The notes: generated by a model not told the origin, from the letters alone. Positions 25,065-36,402 are shown, counted from the stretch's first letter. The stretch: 64,000 nucleotides of DNA from CAVRXQ01 sp963838845 (GCA_963838845.1 CAWISR010000003.1:62001-126000); one strand, 5' to 3'. A program made the numbers and translations.

Positions 25065-26405
25065 ATGACGGCGACCGACTCCGAGCGACCCGACACCGCC
25101 GAAGCGACGACCGATCGCTTCGAGACGATCGTCAACCTTGCAAAGCGCCGCGGGTTCGTCTTTCCCTCCGCAGAGATCTACGGAGGAATGCGCTCCACTT
25201 ACGACTACGGCCCGCTCGGCGCGCTGATGCTCCGCAACGTGAAAGACGCCTGGTGGCGGGCGGTCATCCGCGAGCGAGACGACGTCGTGCCGATCGACGC
25301 GGCGATCCTTACGAACCCCAAGGTCTGGGAGGCGTCGGGTCACCTCGCCACCTTCGCCGACCCGCTCGTCGACTGTAAGAACTGCCACGAGCGCTGGCGC
25401 GCCGACGAGATCAACGGGGTCTGCCCGAACTGTGGTTCGACCGATCTCACCAAGGCGCGCCCGTTCAACTTGATGTTCAAGACCTTCGTCGGCCCCGTCG
25501 ACGACGAAAGCGCCGTCGCGTACCTGCGTCCGGAGACGGCACAGGGGATGTTCGTCAACTTCTTGAACGTGATGACGTCGATGCGTCTGAAGCCCCCGTT
25601 CGGCATCGCGCAGATCGGCCGCGCGTTCCGCAACGAGATCACGCCCGGGAACTTCGTCTTCCGTACCCGCGAGTTCGAACTCATGGAGCTCGAGTACTTC
25701 GTCCCGCCAGATGAGGCGGACACGTGGTTCGACTACTGGTGCGCGGAGCGTATGGCGTGGTACCGGCGCTACGGCATCGCGGAGGATCTGCTGCGCTTCC
25801 ACGAGCACGCGAAAGAAGACCTCTCGCACTATTCCTCCCGGACTTCGGACATCGAGTTCGCCTTCCCCTGGGGTTGGGGAGAGTTGGAGGGCGTCGCGAA
25901 CCGAACCGACTACGACTTGCGGGCGCACAGCGAGCATTCCGGCGTCTCGCTCGAGTACTTCGATCCGCAGACGAACGAGCGCTACACGCCCTATGTGATC
26001 GAGCCGGCCGCCGGTGCGACCCGGGCGATGATGGCCTTCCTTCTCGCGGCGTACGACGAGGACGAGATCGCGGGCGAACGCCGCGTCGTCTTGCGTCTGC
26101 ATCCTGAAATCGCGCCATACCAGGTCGCCGTGCTGCCGCTCTCGCGCAGAGAATCCCTGGAGGAGATCGCGAAGGACGTGCTGAAGCGCTGCCAGGGGCG
26201 TTTCATGTGCGACTACGACGCGACCCGGGCGATCGGCCGACGCTACCGACGGCAGGACGAGATCGGCACCCCCTACTGCGTCACCATCGATTTCGAGAGC
26301 ATCGAAGACGGCGCCGTGACGATCCGCGAGCGCGATTCGACCGACCAGGTGCGCGTCCCGATCGAGAACGTCGTGGCCGAATTGTCCGACCGGATCGGCG
26401 CCTAG
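25065..26405 (+). CDS. glyS: Glycine--tRNA ligase, dimeric class II type
   Basis: A 446-residue single-chain glycyl-tRNA synthetase of the alpha-2 type used by Actinobacteria. ETIVNLAKRRGFVFPSAEIYGG opens the protein, a zinc-finger-like insertion follows (CKNCHERW with CPNCGS, about residues 105-125), then class II motif 2 (GRAFRNEITPGNFVFRTREFELMELEYF). The anticodon-binding domain begins near residue 345 (YQVAVLPL). The ATG has only a weak ribosome site, and a 70-bp gap separates it from recO. Confidence 0.96.
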   Translation: MTATDSERPDTAEATTDRFETIVNLAKRRGFVFPSAEIYGGMRSTYDYGPLGALMLRNVKDAWWRAVIRERDDVVPIDAAILTNPKVWEASGHLATFADPLVDCKNCHERWRADEINGVCPNCGSTDLTKARPFNLMFKTFVGPVDDESAVAYLRPETAQGMFVNFLNVMTSMRLKPPFGIAQIGRAFRNEITPGNFVFRTREFELMELEYFVPPDEADTWFDYWCAERMAWYRRYGIAEDLLRFHEHAKEDLSHYSSRTSDIEFAFPWGWGELEGVANRTDYDLRAHSEHSGVSLEYFDPQTNERYTPYVIEPAAGATRAMMAFLLAAYDEDEIAGERRVVLRLHPEIAPYQVAVLPLSRRESLEEIAKDVLKRCQGRFMCDYDATRAIGRRYRRQDEIGTPYCVTIDFESIEDGAVTIRERDSTDQVRVPIENVVAELSDRIGA

Positions 26406-26442
26406 TCTCGACGGGCGATCCGCCGAAAGAAAGGCGAAGGCC

Positions 26443-29091
26443 GTGTCCTACGTCTTCGACTTCGATCACCGCCACGATCTCGAACCGCAGCAGCTGAATG
26501 CCGTCCTCGGTGGCAAGGGCGCAAGCCTCGCCGAGATGACCTCGGTGCTGCGGCTGCCGGTCCCGCACGGATTCACGATCTCGACGGAGGCGTGCCGCGC
26601 CTTCCTCACCTCCGGCTGGCCCCGTGGACTGAGCGAACAGGTCGACGAGCACGTCCGGAGCCTTGAAAAGCGCATGGGCCGCGAGATCGGCGATGCCATC
26701 GACCCGCTGCTCGTTTCGGTGCGTTCGGGAGCGGAGATCTCGATGCCCGGCATGATGGACACCGTCTTGAACCTCGGGCTCAATGACCGATCCGTCATCG
26801 GGCTCGCGAAGCAAACGGCCGGCGATCGGTTCGCCTACGACTGCTACCGCCGCTTCATCGAGATGTACGCGACGATCGTCCTCGGGCTCGAAAAGTCCCC
26901 CTTCGACGAGGCCCTCGACAAGGTGCGCGCCCACGCCGGCGCCTCCGTCGACGCGGAGATCCCCTCAGAGGAACTGGTCGCACTGTGCGGCGAATACCTC
27001 GAACTCGTGCGGCGTGCCTCGGGCGCGCCCTTCCCCCAGGACCCGCGCCAGCAGCTGCGTGGCGCGATCGAGGCGGTGTTCCGCTCGTGGAATGCACCCC
27101 GCGCGATCGCGTACCGCAAGCGCGAGCACATCCGGGACGACCTCGGCACCGCCGTGACCGTGCAGGCGATGGTCTTCGGGAACCGGAACGACCGCTCGGG
27201 CACTGGCGTCGGTTTCACCCGCGACCCGGCGACCGGCGAGAACCGCCCATACGGCGACTTCCTCGTCAACGCTCAAGGAGAAGACGTCGTCGCCGGAACG
27301 CGCAACACCGAACCGCTCGCCGCGCTCGCGAACGACTTCCCCGAGATCCACGCCGAGCTGCTCGAGATCTTCGCTCGCCTCGAGCGCCACTACCGGGACA
27401 TGTGCGACACAGAGTTCACGATCGACGACGGGAAGTTGTGGATGCTGCAAACCCGCGTCGGAAAGCGCACCGGGCGCGCCGCGCTGCGCATGGCGGTCGA
27501 GATGGTCGACGACCCCGTCATCGATCTTTCGAAGGCCGAAGCGGTGCTGCGCGTCAGCGCCGAGCACGTGGACGGCGTCTTGCACCCGCAGTTCGCGGGA
27601 ACCGACTTCGAAGTGCTCACCCGCGGACTCGGAGCTTCGCCGGGCGCGGCCGTCGGCAAGGTCGCGCTGAGCGCCGACGCCGCGGTGGCGGGCGCGCGTG
27701 CCGGCGAAGAGGTGATCCTCGTGCGCAACGAGACCTCGCCCGACGACGTACACGGGATGCTCGCGGCCTCGGGCCTGCTCACGGCGCGAGGCGGACTCGT
27801 CTCGCACGCCGCGGTCGTCGCACGCGGGTGGGGAAAGCCAGCCGTCGTCGGAGCGCACGCGCTGCAGATCGAGCGCGATCGCTTCAGGGTCGGCAACACC
27901 GTCGTGAGGGAAGGCGACGTGATCTCAATCGACGGCACGTCGGGTATCGTCGTCGTCGGACCCGTCGAGCTTTCCGGCGCCCGCCCCTCCGACGAGCTCA
28001 CGACGCTGCTGTCGTGGGCGGACGAGATCCGATCCGATCGCCTCGGCGTCCGGGCGAACGCCGACAACGGTCCGGATGCGGACAACGCGCGCCGATTGGG
28101 CGCGGAGGGCATCGGCTTGTGTCGCACCGAGCACATGTTCTTGGCGGAGGACCGCCTGCCGATCGTACGGCGGATGATCCTCGCGTCGAACCCCGACGAT
28201 GAGACGGCGGCCCTCGAAGAGCTCCGCATCGCGCAGCGCGCCGACTTCGAAGAGGTCCTGAAGGCGATGGACGGTCTCCCCGTGACCGTGCGGCTGTTGG
28301 ACCCACCGCTGCACGAGTTCCTGCCCGATGTGAACTCACTCGAGCTGAAGGCCGCGCGCGGGGAGCTGACCGTCGAAGAAGGTCAGCTGCTCTCCGCAGC
28401 GAAGGAGTGGCACGAGCAGAACCCGATGCTCGGCACACGCGGTGTCCGCCTCGGCGTCTTAAAGCCAGGCCTCTACGCGATGCAGGTGCGCGCGCTCATC
28501 GAGGCGGCGAAGAAGCGACTCCGCGACGGCGGCAATCCCCGCATCGAAGTCATGATCCCGCTCGTCATCTCACGCGAGGAACTCGCTCTCGCGCGTTCGT
28601 GGGTTGTGGACGCGCTCGAAGACGAACTCGACGATGCGACGGCCGCGTCACTCGACGTACAGATCGGCACGATGATCGAGACGCCACGCGCCGCGCTGCT
28701 CGCCGGCGAGATCGCAACCGAGGCCGAGTTCTTCTCTTTCGGCACGAACGACCTCACGCAGATGACCTTTGGCTTCAGCCGAGACGACGTCGAGTTGCGG
28801 ATGATGGAGACCTACCTTTCGAAGGGCCTCATTCCCTCGAATCCGTTCGAGACGATCGACGCGAAAGGCGTCGGTGAGCTGGTGGCGATCGCCTCCGAAC
28901 GGGGCAGAAAGGCGAACCCGACGCTTCGCCTCGGGGTTTGCGGGGAACACGGCGGCGATCCGGAGTCGATCGACGTCTTCGCCCGCATCGGCGTCGACTA
29001 TGTGAGCTGCTCCCCGTATCGGGTGCCGATCGCGCGCCTCGCCGCGGCGCAGGCGGTCGTGCGGATCGATGCGGAAAAGAGGGCCTCCTGA
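26443..29091 (+). CDS. ppdK: Pyruvate, phosphate dikinase
   Basis: A full-length 882-residue PPDK that interconverts pyruvate + ATP + Pi with phosphoenolpyruvate + AMP + PPi. The N-terminal nucleotide-binding domain (LGGKGASLAEMTSVLRLPVPHGFTI, and GTGVGFTRDPATGE) is followed by the swivelling phosphohistidine domain. There the active His is H455 in ARGGLVSHAAVVARGWGKPAV. The C-terminal PEP-binding TIM barrel contains TRGVRLG, and FSFGTNDLTQMTFGFSRDD, with the acid/base Cys in LGVCGEHGGDP. It may run gluconeogenically, which fits the acetate-assimilation genes downstream. Confidence 0.97.
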   Translation: MSYVFDFDHRHDLEPQQLNAVLGGKGASLAEMTSVLRLPVPHGFTISTEACRAFLTSGWPRGLSEQVDEHVRSLEKRMGREIGDAIDPLLVSVRSGAEISMPGMMDTVLNLGLNDRSVIGLAKQTAGDRFAYDCYRRFIEMYATIVLGLEKSPFDEALDKVRAHAGASVDAEIPSEELVALCGEYLELVRRASGAPFPQDPRQQLRGAIEAVFRSWNAPRAIAYRKREHIRDDLGTAVTVQAMVFGNRNDRSGTGVGFTRDPATGENRPYGDFLVNAQGEDVVAGTRNTEPLAALANDFPEIHAELLEIFARLERHYRDMCDTEFTIDDGKLWMLQTRVGKRTGRAALRMAVEMVDDPVIDLSKAEAVLRVSAEHVDGVLHPQFAGTDFEVLTRGLGASPGAAVGKVALSADAAVAGARAGEEVILVRNETSPDDVHGMLAASGLLTARGGLVSHAAVVARGWGKPAVVGAHALQIERDRFRVGNTVVREGDVISIDGTSGIVVVGPVELSGARPSDELTTLLSWADEIRSDRLGVRANADNGPDADNARRLGAEGIGLCRTEHMFLAEDRLPIVRRMILASNPDDETAALEELRIAQRADFEEVLKAMDGLPVTVRLLDPPLHEFLPDVNSLELKAARGELTVEEGQLLSAAKEWHEQNPMLGTRGVRLGVLKPGLYAMQVRALIEAAKKRLRDGGNPRIEVMIPLVISREELALARSWVVDALEDELDDATAASLDVQIGTMIETPRAALLAGEIATEAEFFSFGTNDLTQMTFGFSRDDVELRMMETYLSKGLIPSNPFETIDAKGVGELVAIASERGRKANPTLRLGVCGEHGGDPESIDVFARIGVDYVSCSPYRVPIARLAAAQAVVRIDAEKRAS

Positions 29092-29522
29092 ATCGACCAG
29101 CCAAGCCGAGCGCCACACCGACGCCGCAATCGCGAAAACTCGGCCTGAAAGATGGATGCGAAGTCATGCTCATCGAGGCGCCAAGAGATTTCGCCCTCGA
29201 TGACCCGCCGGTCGGGAGCAAGGTCAACCGCTCACGCTTGATACAACTCCGCAAGCAACGACGCGACGATTCGGCAGACGTCACGATGGCGTTCGTCCGT
29301 GATCGCGGGGAGCTCGACGCCCTCGTGCAGACGGTCGCGAATTCTTCGCGGAGCGTCGCGCCGCTCTGGTTGTGCTGGCCGCGTCGTGCCGGCGGACACG
29401 AGAGCGACCTCACCGACGGTCTCGTCCGCGCCGCCGGGCTGTCGCTCGGACTCGTCGACACGAAGGTCGCCGCCGTGAACGCCGATTGGTCGGGCCTGCG
29501 GTTTTCGAGGCGGCGGACCTGA
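29088..29522 (+). CDS. DUF3052 family protein
   Basis: About 144 residues, recognised from the actinobacterial DUF3052 pattern: KLGLKDGCEVMLIEAPRDFALD, VTMAFVRDRGELDALV, PLWLCWPRRAGGHESDLTDGLVR and LVDTKVAAVNADWSGLRFSRR. The function is unknown. There is no obvious ATG; I put the start at CTG 29088, which overlaps the ppdK stop, but a start up to about 20 codons further in is possible. No membrane segment or signal peptide. Confidence 0.7.
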   Translation: MNRPAKPSATPTPQSRKLGLKDGCEVMLIEAPRDFALDDPPVGSKVNRSRLIQLRKQRRDDSADVTMAFVRDRGELDALVQTVANSSRSVAPLWLCWPRRAGGHESDLTDGLVRAAGLSLGLVDTKVAAVNADWSGLRFSRRRT

Positions 29523-29576
29523 ACTCGGGTCCTTCGGCCGCGCTCTTCGGGCGGACGAGCAGATACGGTCAGTTTC

Positions 29577-31474
29577 GTGGGGATCCCTGACGAAGACGTC
29601 GCGCGCGTCCGTGCCGCGACCGACATCGTCGCCCTGATCGGCGAGCACACCGCCTTAAAGCGCGTCGGTCGGCGCTTCCAGGGACTTTGCCCTTTTCATT
29701 CCGAACGCACTCCGTCGTTCAGCGTCAATGCCGAAGAGGGCCTGTACTACTGCTTCGGATGCCAGGCGCACGGCGACGCGATCACGTTCGTGCGGGAAAC
29801 CGAGGGACTGGACTTCGCGGATGCAGTCGAGCGTTTGGCGGCACGTGCCGGGATCACGATTACGCGCGTCGCGTCAGGCGGCCGCGATGAGGACCGCGGT
29901 CGACGCCGCGAACTGCTCGCGGTCCTCGAGAAAGCCGCGGCCTTCTATCACGAGCAATTGCTGAACCATCCCGACGCCGGAAGGGCTCGCAACTACCTGC
30001 GATCGCGGGGCTACGACGGCGACGTCGTGAGAAAGTTCCGGCTTGGCTACGCGCCGGCGGCATTCGACGCGCTCGCGCAGTCCTTGAAGGCGCCACCGGC
30101 GCTGTTGCGACAAGCCGGGCTCGCGTTCGAGAACCAGCGGGGTCGCACGCAGGATTCGTTCAGGGACAGGGTGATGTTCCCGATCTTCGACGCCGGCGGC
30201 CAGCCGATCGCCTTCGGGGGTCGCGTCCTTCCCGAGCGCCTGCGGGCGACCGACTACGAAGCGGGCCCCAAGTACCGCAACTCCCCCGAGTCGCCGATCT
30301 ATCAAAAGCGCCGCACCCTATACGGGCTGAACTGGGCGAAAAAAGAGATCGCTCGCACCGAAGAGGCCGTCGTGTGCGAGGGATACACCGACGTGATCGG
30401 CTTTCACCTCGCCGGCGTCCCCCAAGCCGTCGCCACCTGTGGGACCGCTCTCACCGAGGATCACTTCCAGGTCCTTGCCCACTTCGCAAAGCGCGTCGTG
30501 CTCGCCTTCGACGCGGACGCCGCGGGCGAGGCTGCGGCAGCGCGCCTTTATCAATGGGAGAAACGACACGAGATCGAACTCGCCGTGGCAGAGCTGCCCC
30601 GCGGCGCCGATCCGGCCGAGCTCGCGCGCACCCAACCAGAAACACTCGTCAAGGCGGTCGGCGACGCGCGACCGTTCCTCGGCTTTCGCGTCGAACGTGC
30701 CCTCGCCTCGGCGGACCTCCGCACGCCCGAAGGCCGCAGCCGCGCGGCGGAAGAGGCAACGGCGGCGATCGCCGAGCATCCGAACGAACTCGTCCGCGAC
30801 CAGTACCTGATCGATGTCGCCGACCGCACGCAGATTCCGCCGGACCGACTCCGCGCCCTCGTCGCGTCAGCCCCATCGGGCACATCGAAAACGGGCGATC
30901 AGCGCGGACCCGCTGATGAATCGGGAGAGGGAGACCGGTCGACGAGCGGTCGGCACTCCGGTGCTTCCCCGGGGAGCCGCCGGTCAGTCGCCATCGAACA
31001 GAACGCGGCACGTGACGCGCTCGTCTGCGCGATCGAGCGCCGCGACGACGCGCGCTCGCTCTTTGACGAGGTTCTGTTTCTCGATCCGATACAACGCGCC
31101 GCGTTCGTCGCGCTCGTGAGCGCGCCGGATCTCGCGATGGCGATCAACTCGGCTGATCCGGACGTATCCGATCTGTTGCGCGCGCTCGCCGTGAGCGAGG
31201 TGCCCGATGATCTCGACGCCGAAGGGATCTATCTCGCCCTCGTACGGGAGTCCACGACACGTGCGCTGCGAGATCTCGAGTCCGAGGCCCGCGTGGCGGA
31301 ACGCGACGGACGGTCCGACGGCGTCGTCGAGGTGCTCTCGGAACACGCATGGTTGCGCAAAGAACTCGAAGTGCTGCATGACCCGCTCGTCCGCAAGGGC
31401 GCGACGGCCGCGGAGATGACTACCGCCAAGGCATTGGTAGCGTGGCTCGCCGATCGTCGGCAGGAGGCGACAGA

Positions 31475-31478
<4 letters not shown>
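29577..31478 (+). CDS. dnaG: DNA primase DnaG
   Basis: A 633-residue primase. The N-terminal zinc-binding domain has CPFHSERTPSFSV and YYCFGCQAHGDA (CHC2). The RNA polymerase/TOPRIM core includes GRVLPE, YGLNWAKKEI, VVCEGYTDVIGFHLAGV and VVLAFDADAAGEAAA, whose acidic residues bind metal. The C-terminal DnaB-interaction region is variable. GTG 29577 (GIPDEDVARVRAATDIV) matches the family start. It overlaps the sigma-factor gene by 4 bp, the dnaG-rpoD arrangement of the macromolecular synthesis operon. Confidence 0.96.
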
Positions 31479-32599
<1,121 letters not shown>

Positions 32600-32725
32600 G
32601 GGCCGTCGCGCAAACGGCGCGCCAATTTCTTCCGCCGGAACCGCCGAGGCCGGACGGCACTTCTCGACCTGCAGGACGAATGCAAGCGGGGACATAATGG
32701 ACCCGCTTCGATGAGAGGGGGACGG

Positions 32726-34870
32726 ATGTCTGCAAGTTCTTCGGCGTCAGAGTCGGGCTTCGGGTCCGAGATCCCGTCGGTCTCTGAGGCGGCGATCGCT
32801 GTCCACTGGAAAGAGGAGGGGTACGTCCTGCCTCCGGCGCGCTTCATCGGGCAGGCGAACGCCAGCGACCCGAGCATTCGCGAGCGGTTCGCCGAGGACA
32901 AGTTCCCCGAGTGCTTCCGGGAGTATGCCGACCTGCTGGAGTGGGACGAGTACTGGCACACGACGCTTGACACGAGCACCCCGCCGTTTTGGAAGTGGTT
33001 CGTCGGCGGGAAGCTGAACGCCAGCTACAACTGCGTCGACCGCCATCTCAAAAAGGACCGCAACAAGGTGGCGATCATCTGGGTGCCCGAGCCCGAGGAC
33101 GAGGCGACCCAAGCGATCACCTACCAGGAGCTCTACCGGCGGGTGAACGAGACCGCGGCGATGCTGCGCGACTTCGCGGGTCTGAAGACCGGCGACCGCG
33201 TCACCTTGCACATGCCGATGGTCCCCGAGCTGCCGGTCGTGATGCTCGCCTGCGCGCGCCTCGGCGTCATCCACTCGCAGGTCTTCGCCGGCTTCTCCGG
33301 ACAGGCCTGCGGCGGGAGGATCTCGGACTCCCAGAGCAAGGTCCTCATCACGATGGACGCCTACTACCGGGCGGGCCAGCTGGGCGACCACAAGTCAAAG
33401 GCAGACGAAGCCGTGGCGCGGGCAAAAGAAGAGGGCACCGACGTCGAAAAGGTGCTCGTCTACCGGCGTCACCCCGGTGAGTACCTCTCGAAGACGCCGA
33501 TGGTCAAGGGCCGCGACTTCTTCGTCGACGAGGTGATGCGGGACTACGCGGAGGAGCTCGTCGAGCCGATCTCGATGCCGGCCGAGGCGCCGTTGTTCCT
33601 CATGTACTCGAGCGGGACGACTGGTCGCCCGAAGGGCTGCCAGCACAGCACTGGCGGCTACCTCTCGTACGTGACGGGGACTGCGAAGTACTACCAGGAC
33701 ATCCACCCCGAAGACACCTATTGGTGCGCGGCGGACATCGGCTGGATCACGGGCCACTCCTACATCGTCTACGGACCGCTCTCGCTCGGAACGACGACGG
33801 TGATCTATGAGGGTGCGCCGAACTACCCCGACGCCGGCCGTCCATGGCGGATCGCCGAGCGACTCGGCGTGACGACGTTCCACACCGCGCCGACGACGAT
33901 CCGGATGCTCCGCAAGGTCGGACCCGACGAGCCGAAGAAGTACAACTACCACTTCAAGCACATGACGACGGTCGGCGAACCGATCGAGCCCGACGTCTGG
34001 CGCTGGTATCACGACGTCGTCGGCAAGGGCGAAGCGGTCATCGTCGACACCTGGTGGCAGACGGAGAACGGCGGCTTCCTCGGCAGCACGCTGCCGGCGC
34101 TCGACCCAATGAAGCCGGGGAGCTGCGGACCCGGAGTGCTCGGCGTCTACCCGATCATCTACGACGAGGACGGAAACGAAGTCGAGCGGGGAAGCGGAAT
34201 CGCCGGCAACATCTGCATCCGCAACCCCTGGCCCGGCATCTTCGAGACGATCTGGGGCGACCCCGACCGCTTCGTGAAGACGTATTTCGAGAAGTACAAC
34301 CGGGACAAGAAGAGCACGGACTGGCACGACTGGCCGTACTTCTCGAACGACGGCGCCATGCAGGCCGCGGACGGGTACTTCCGCATCCTCGGGCGCGTCG
34401 ACGACGTCATCAATGTCTCGGGGCACCGCCTCGGCACGAAAGAGCTCGAGTCAGCGGCGATCACCGTTCCCGAGATCGCCGAGGCCGCCGCGGTGCCGGT
34501 CTTCGACGAGCTGCGGGGCCGGGCGGTCGAGATGTACGTCGCGGTGAAACCGGGGATCAAGCCGGGGCCCGACATCGAAGAGAAGGTGTCAAAAGCGATC
34601 GAGGTCGAGATCGGGAAGGTGGCACGCCCGAAGAAGGTCTGGATCGTTCCGGACATGCCGAAAACCCGGTCTGGCAAGATCATGCGGCGCGTGATCGCGA
34701 GCGTGTCGAACTTCACCGACGTCGGCGACGTGACGACGCTCGCGAACCCCGAGGTCGTCGACGAGATCCGCCATCACGTGCAGAGTGAGAAGGTTGCCGC
34801 GGGAGACGTGCCGCGCGAGCTCTCGGCAGAGGAACTCGAAGAGATCAAGTCGTTCGGACACGCCGAATAG
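32726..34870 (+). CDS. acs: Acetyl-CoA synthetase (AMP-forming)
   Basis: A 714-residue acyl-adenylate-forming enzyme activating acetate to acetyl-CoA. The P-loop-like motif is YSSGTTGRPKGCQHSTGGYL, with the family sequence WCAADIGWITGHSYIVYGPL and the aromatic-rich DTWWQTENGG pocket. The C-terminal hinge is GRVDDVINVSGHRLG, and the catalytic Lys, normally controlled by acetylation, is K651 in TRSGKIMRR. ATG 32726 is chosen because GAGGGGG lies directly upstream; ATG 32711 is in frame but lacks one. A SatP-type acetate transporter follows, so the pair forms an acetate uptake module. Confidence 0.94.
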   Translation: MSASSSASESGFGSEIPSVSEAAIAVHWKEEGYVLPPARFIGQANASDPSIRERFAEDKFPECFREYADLLEWDEYWHTTLDTSTPPFWKWFVGGKLNASYNCVDRHLKKDRNKVAIIWVPEPEDEATQAITYQELYRRVNETAAMLRDFAGLKTGDRVTLHMPMVPELPVVMLACARLGVIHSQVFAGFSGQACGGRISDSQSKVLITMDAYYRAGQLGDHKSKADEAVARAKEEGTDVEKVLVYRRHPGEYLSKTPMVKGRDFFVDEVMRDYAEELVEPISMPAEAPLFLMYSSGTTGRPKGCQHSTGGYLSYVTGTAKYYQDIHPEDTYWCAADIGWITGHSYIVYGPLSLGTTTVIYEGAPNYPDAGRPWRIAERLGVTTFHTAPTTIRMLRKVGPDEPKKYNYHFKHMTTVGEPIEPDVWRWYHDVVGKGEAVIVDTWWQTENGGFLGSTLPALDPMKPGSCGPGVLGVYPIIYDEDGNEVERGSGIAGNICIRNPWPGIFETIWGDPDRFVKTYFEKYNRDKKSTDWHDWPYFSNDGAMQAADGYFRILGRVDDVINVSGHRLGTKELESAAITVPEIAEAAAVPVFDELRGRAVEMYVAVKPGIKPGPDIEEKVSKAIEVEIGKVARPKKVWIVPDMPKTRSGKIMRRVIASVSNFTDVGDVTTLANPEVVDEIRHHVQSEKVAAGDVPRELSAEELEEIKSFGHAE

Positions 34871-35353
34871 GGGAAGGGCCGGCCTCGAGGATCGTCCTCG
34901 ACCTGCGGGGCACCCCGTCGGAGATCGAGCAACCGGCCTCGGCCGCAGACGGGCCGGTTGGCGCGAGAACGAGTCGCGCCAACCGGTTGTCGGTCGAGCG
35001 ACGAAATAGAGCGACTCCGACAGCCCGCGGAGTACTTGCGACGCCTTCAATAGAGCGGTCGAAGGTTGCAAGATCCGATGGCCCATTGGGCCGTCTACCT
35101 CGGGCGCGTGCTTGGCGCTCCTCGAACCGCGACCGACGGATTGTGGCGAAGACATGCGCCGAGAGACATCAATCCTGGGCAAATACGTCCCAATCGGGGT
35201 ACCGTTCGGGGTGGCGCCGCCCCGTTTGTGTCCACCTTGGACCAAACGGGCAGAAAGGAGCCATTTGCAGTAGCGAAAACAGTGAGGTGTTGTTCGTCAA
35301 GGGCAGCGACGTGTGCGTCGCGCCGATGCCGAAAGCAAGGGGGAAACACCTAC
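34871..35353. other. 484-bp intergenic region with a strong hairpin
   Basis: I see no gene here. The clear element is the inverted repeat at 34954-34986. The rest is G+C-rich and may hold the promoter for the transporter gene. I could not pick a convincing -35/-10 pair. Confidence 0.5.
34954..34986 (+). terminator. Hairpin downstream of acs, probable terminator
   Basis: A perfect 13-bp inverted repeat, CCGGTTGGCGCGA-N7-TCGCGCCAACCGG, lies 84 bp after the acs stop. No T-run follows, so it may be an actinobacterial-style U-poor terminator or an mRNA-stability element. Confidence 0.55.
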
Positions 35354-35950
35354 ATGTCAATGACGGAGATGGGCCCCGGAAGTTCGCAACCGACCCCGGT
35401 GTCAATCGCCGACCCGGGTCCACTCGGTCTCGCCGGGTTCGCGATGACAACGTTCATCTTGAGCTTGGTCAACGCTCAGGTGATCAGCGGGCCGTCGAGC
35501 GCCGACTTCCTCGGGCTTGCGTTGATATACGGAGGAGCCGCCCAGCTCTTCGCCGGGATGTGGGAGTTCCGCAAGGGCAACACCTTCGGAGCAGTCGCGT
35601 TCAGCTCGTACGGCGCATTCTGGATCGCGGTTTACGTTCAGGTGAAGTTCTTCCCGGGGTCAACGGCGGGAATCGGGTGGAGCTATTTCCTGCTCGCCTG
35701 GACAATCTTCACCTTCTACATGTGGATCGGCTCGTTCAAGACGACGGGTGCCGTCTTCATGGTCTTCCTGTCCCTGACCGTTACGTTCGCACTCCTCTGC
35801 GCCGGATCGTTCAAGGCATCGTCATCTGTCACCCAGGCGGGAGGCGACTGCGGGATCGCCACGGCGATCTTTGCGTGGTACGCGTCGTTCGCGGTCGTTG
35901 TGAACTCAACCTTCAAGCGAACGGTGTTACCGGTCTTTCCGCTGAGCTGA
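35354..35950 (+). CDS. SatP-like acetate/succinate transporter (GPR1/FUN34/YaaH family)
   Basis: A 198-residue protein with six hydrophobic segments and the family N-terminal motif NPxPLGL in the form DPGPLGLAGFAMTTFIL. ALIYGGAAQLFAGMWEFRKGNTFGAVAFSSYGAFWI is the conserved central region. Relatives import acetate and succinate by proton symport. ATG 35354 follows an AAGGGGG ribosome site. Gene context (acs upstream) supports acetate uptake. A Rho-independent-type terminator follows 45 bp after the stop. Confidence 0.9.
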   Translation: MSMTEMGPGSSQPTPVSIADPGPLGLAGFAMTTFILSLVNAQVISGPSSADFLGLALIYGGAAQLFAGMWEFRKGNTFGAVAFSSYGAFWIAVYVQVKFFPGSTAGIGWSYFLLAWTIFTFYMWIGSFKTTGAVFMVFLSLTVTFALLCAGSFKASSSVTQAGGDCGIATAIFAWYASFAVVVNSTFKRTVLPVFPLS

Positions 35951-35994
35951 TCGACGAAGCACGATCGTCGAGATCGCTGGTCTTGACGACCCGG

Positions 35995-36036
35995 AGGTTC
36001 CGGTGCCTCGCGGACACAGAGGCGCCGGAACCTTTT
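35995..36036 (+). terminator. Rho-independent terminator after the acetate transporter
   Basis: The arms AGGTTCCGGTGCCTC (35995-36009) and GAGGCGCCGGAACCT (36019-36033) pair over 15 positions with one wobble around a 9-nt loop. TTTT follows directly. This is the clearest intrinsic terminator in the window. Confidence 0.85.
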
Positions 36037-36169
36037 CGCGATCGCACCGTCCTCAATGCGTCGACATCGCGTGATCGCTTACCCGAAGATCCATCGCAAA
36101 CGGCGCCAATTGCGTTTCGATACCTCTCGGGCGACATCAAGACGCCGCGATAAGGTGCGCGCGTCCCGA

Positions 36170-36242
36170 TCCGGGGTAGCTCAATTGGCAGAGCACGCGG
36201 CTGTTAACCGTGTGGTTGAGAGTTCGAGTCTCTCCCCCGGAG
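36170..36242 (+). tRNA. tRNA-Asn (anticodon GTT)
   Basis: A complete cloverleaf can be drawn. The acceptor stem TCCGGGG pairs with CCCCGGA before discriminator G, the D arm starts AGCTC, the anticodon loop is CTGTTAA (GTT), and the T arm contains GTTCGAGTC. The 3' CCA is not encoded. Confidence 0.95.
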
Positions 36243-36262
36243 CTCATTCGCGAGATGGATAG

Positions 36263-36335
36263 GGGGCCGTAGCTCAGTGGTCAGAGCAGGGGACTCATAA
36301 TCCCTGGGTCGGAGGTTCGATCCCTCCCGGCCCCA
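36263..36335 (+). tRNA. tRNA with CAT anticodon (elongator Met, or Ile2)
   Basis: The acceptor stem GGGGCCG pairs with CGGCCCC before discriminator A. The anticodon loop is CTCATAA and the T arm holds GTTCGATCC. The anticodon stem GGGGA/TCCCT lacks the three G-C pairs next to the loop that mark the initiator. CAT tRNAs can also be Ile2 after lysidine modification, which sequence alone does not exclude. It lies 21 bp after tRNA-Asn. Confidence 0.92.
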
Positions 36336-36358
36336 CAAAAGTCTGTAAGACCACGGCT

Positions 36359-36394
36359 GATCTGGAACGTTTCGATAACACCAGATCTGGAACG
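36359..36394 (+). repeat. Direct repeat pair next to the tRNA and the transposase remnant
   Basis: GATCTGGAACG occurs at 36359-36369 and again at 36384-36394, a 25-bp period. It sits between the tRNA-CAT gene and the transposase fragment and may be an insertion-sequence end. I cannot identify the element. Confidence 0.4.
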
Positions 36395-36402
36395 CAATAT
36401 GG

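Noticed and set aside
33395..34426. 343-residue minus-strand ORF
   Set aside because: Fully within acs on the opposite strand, without motifs.
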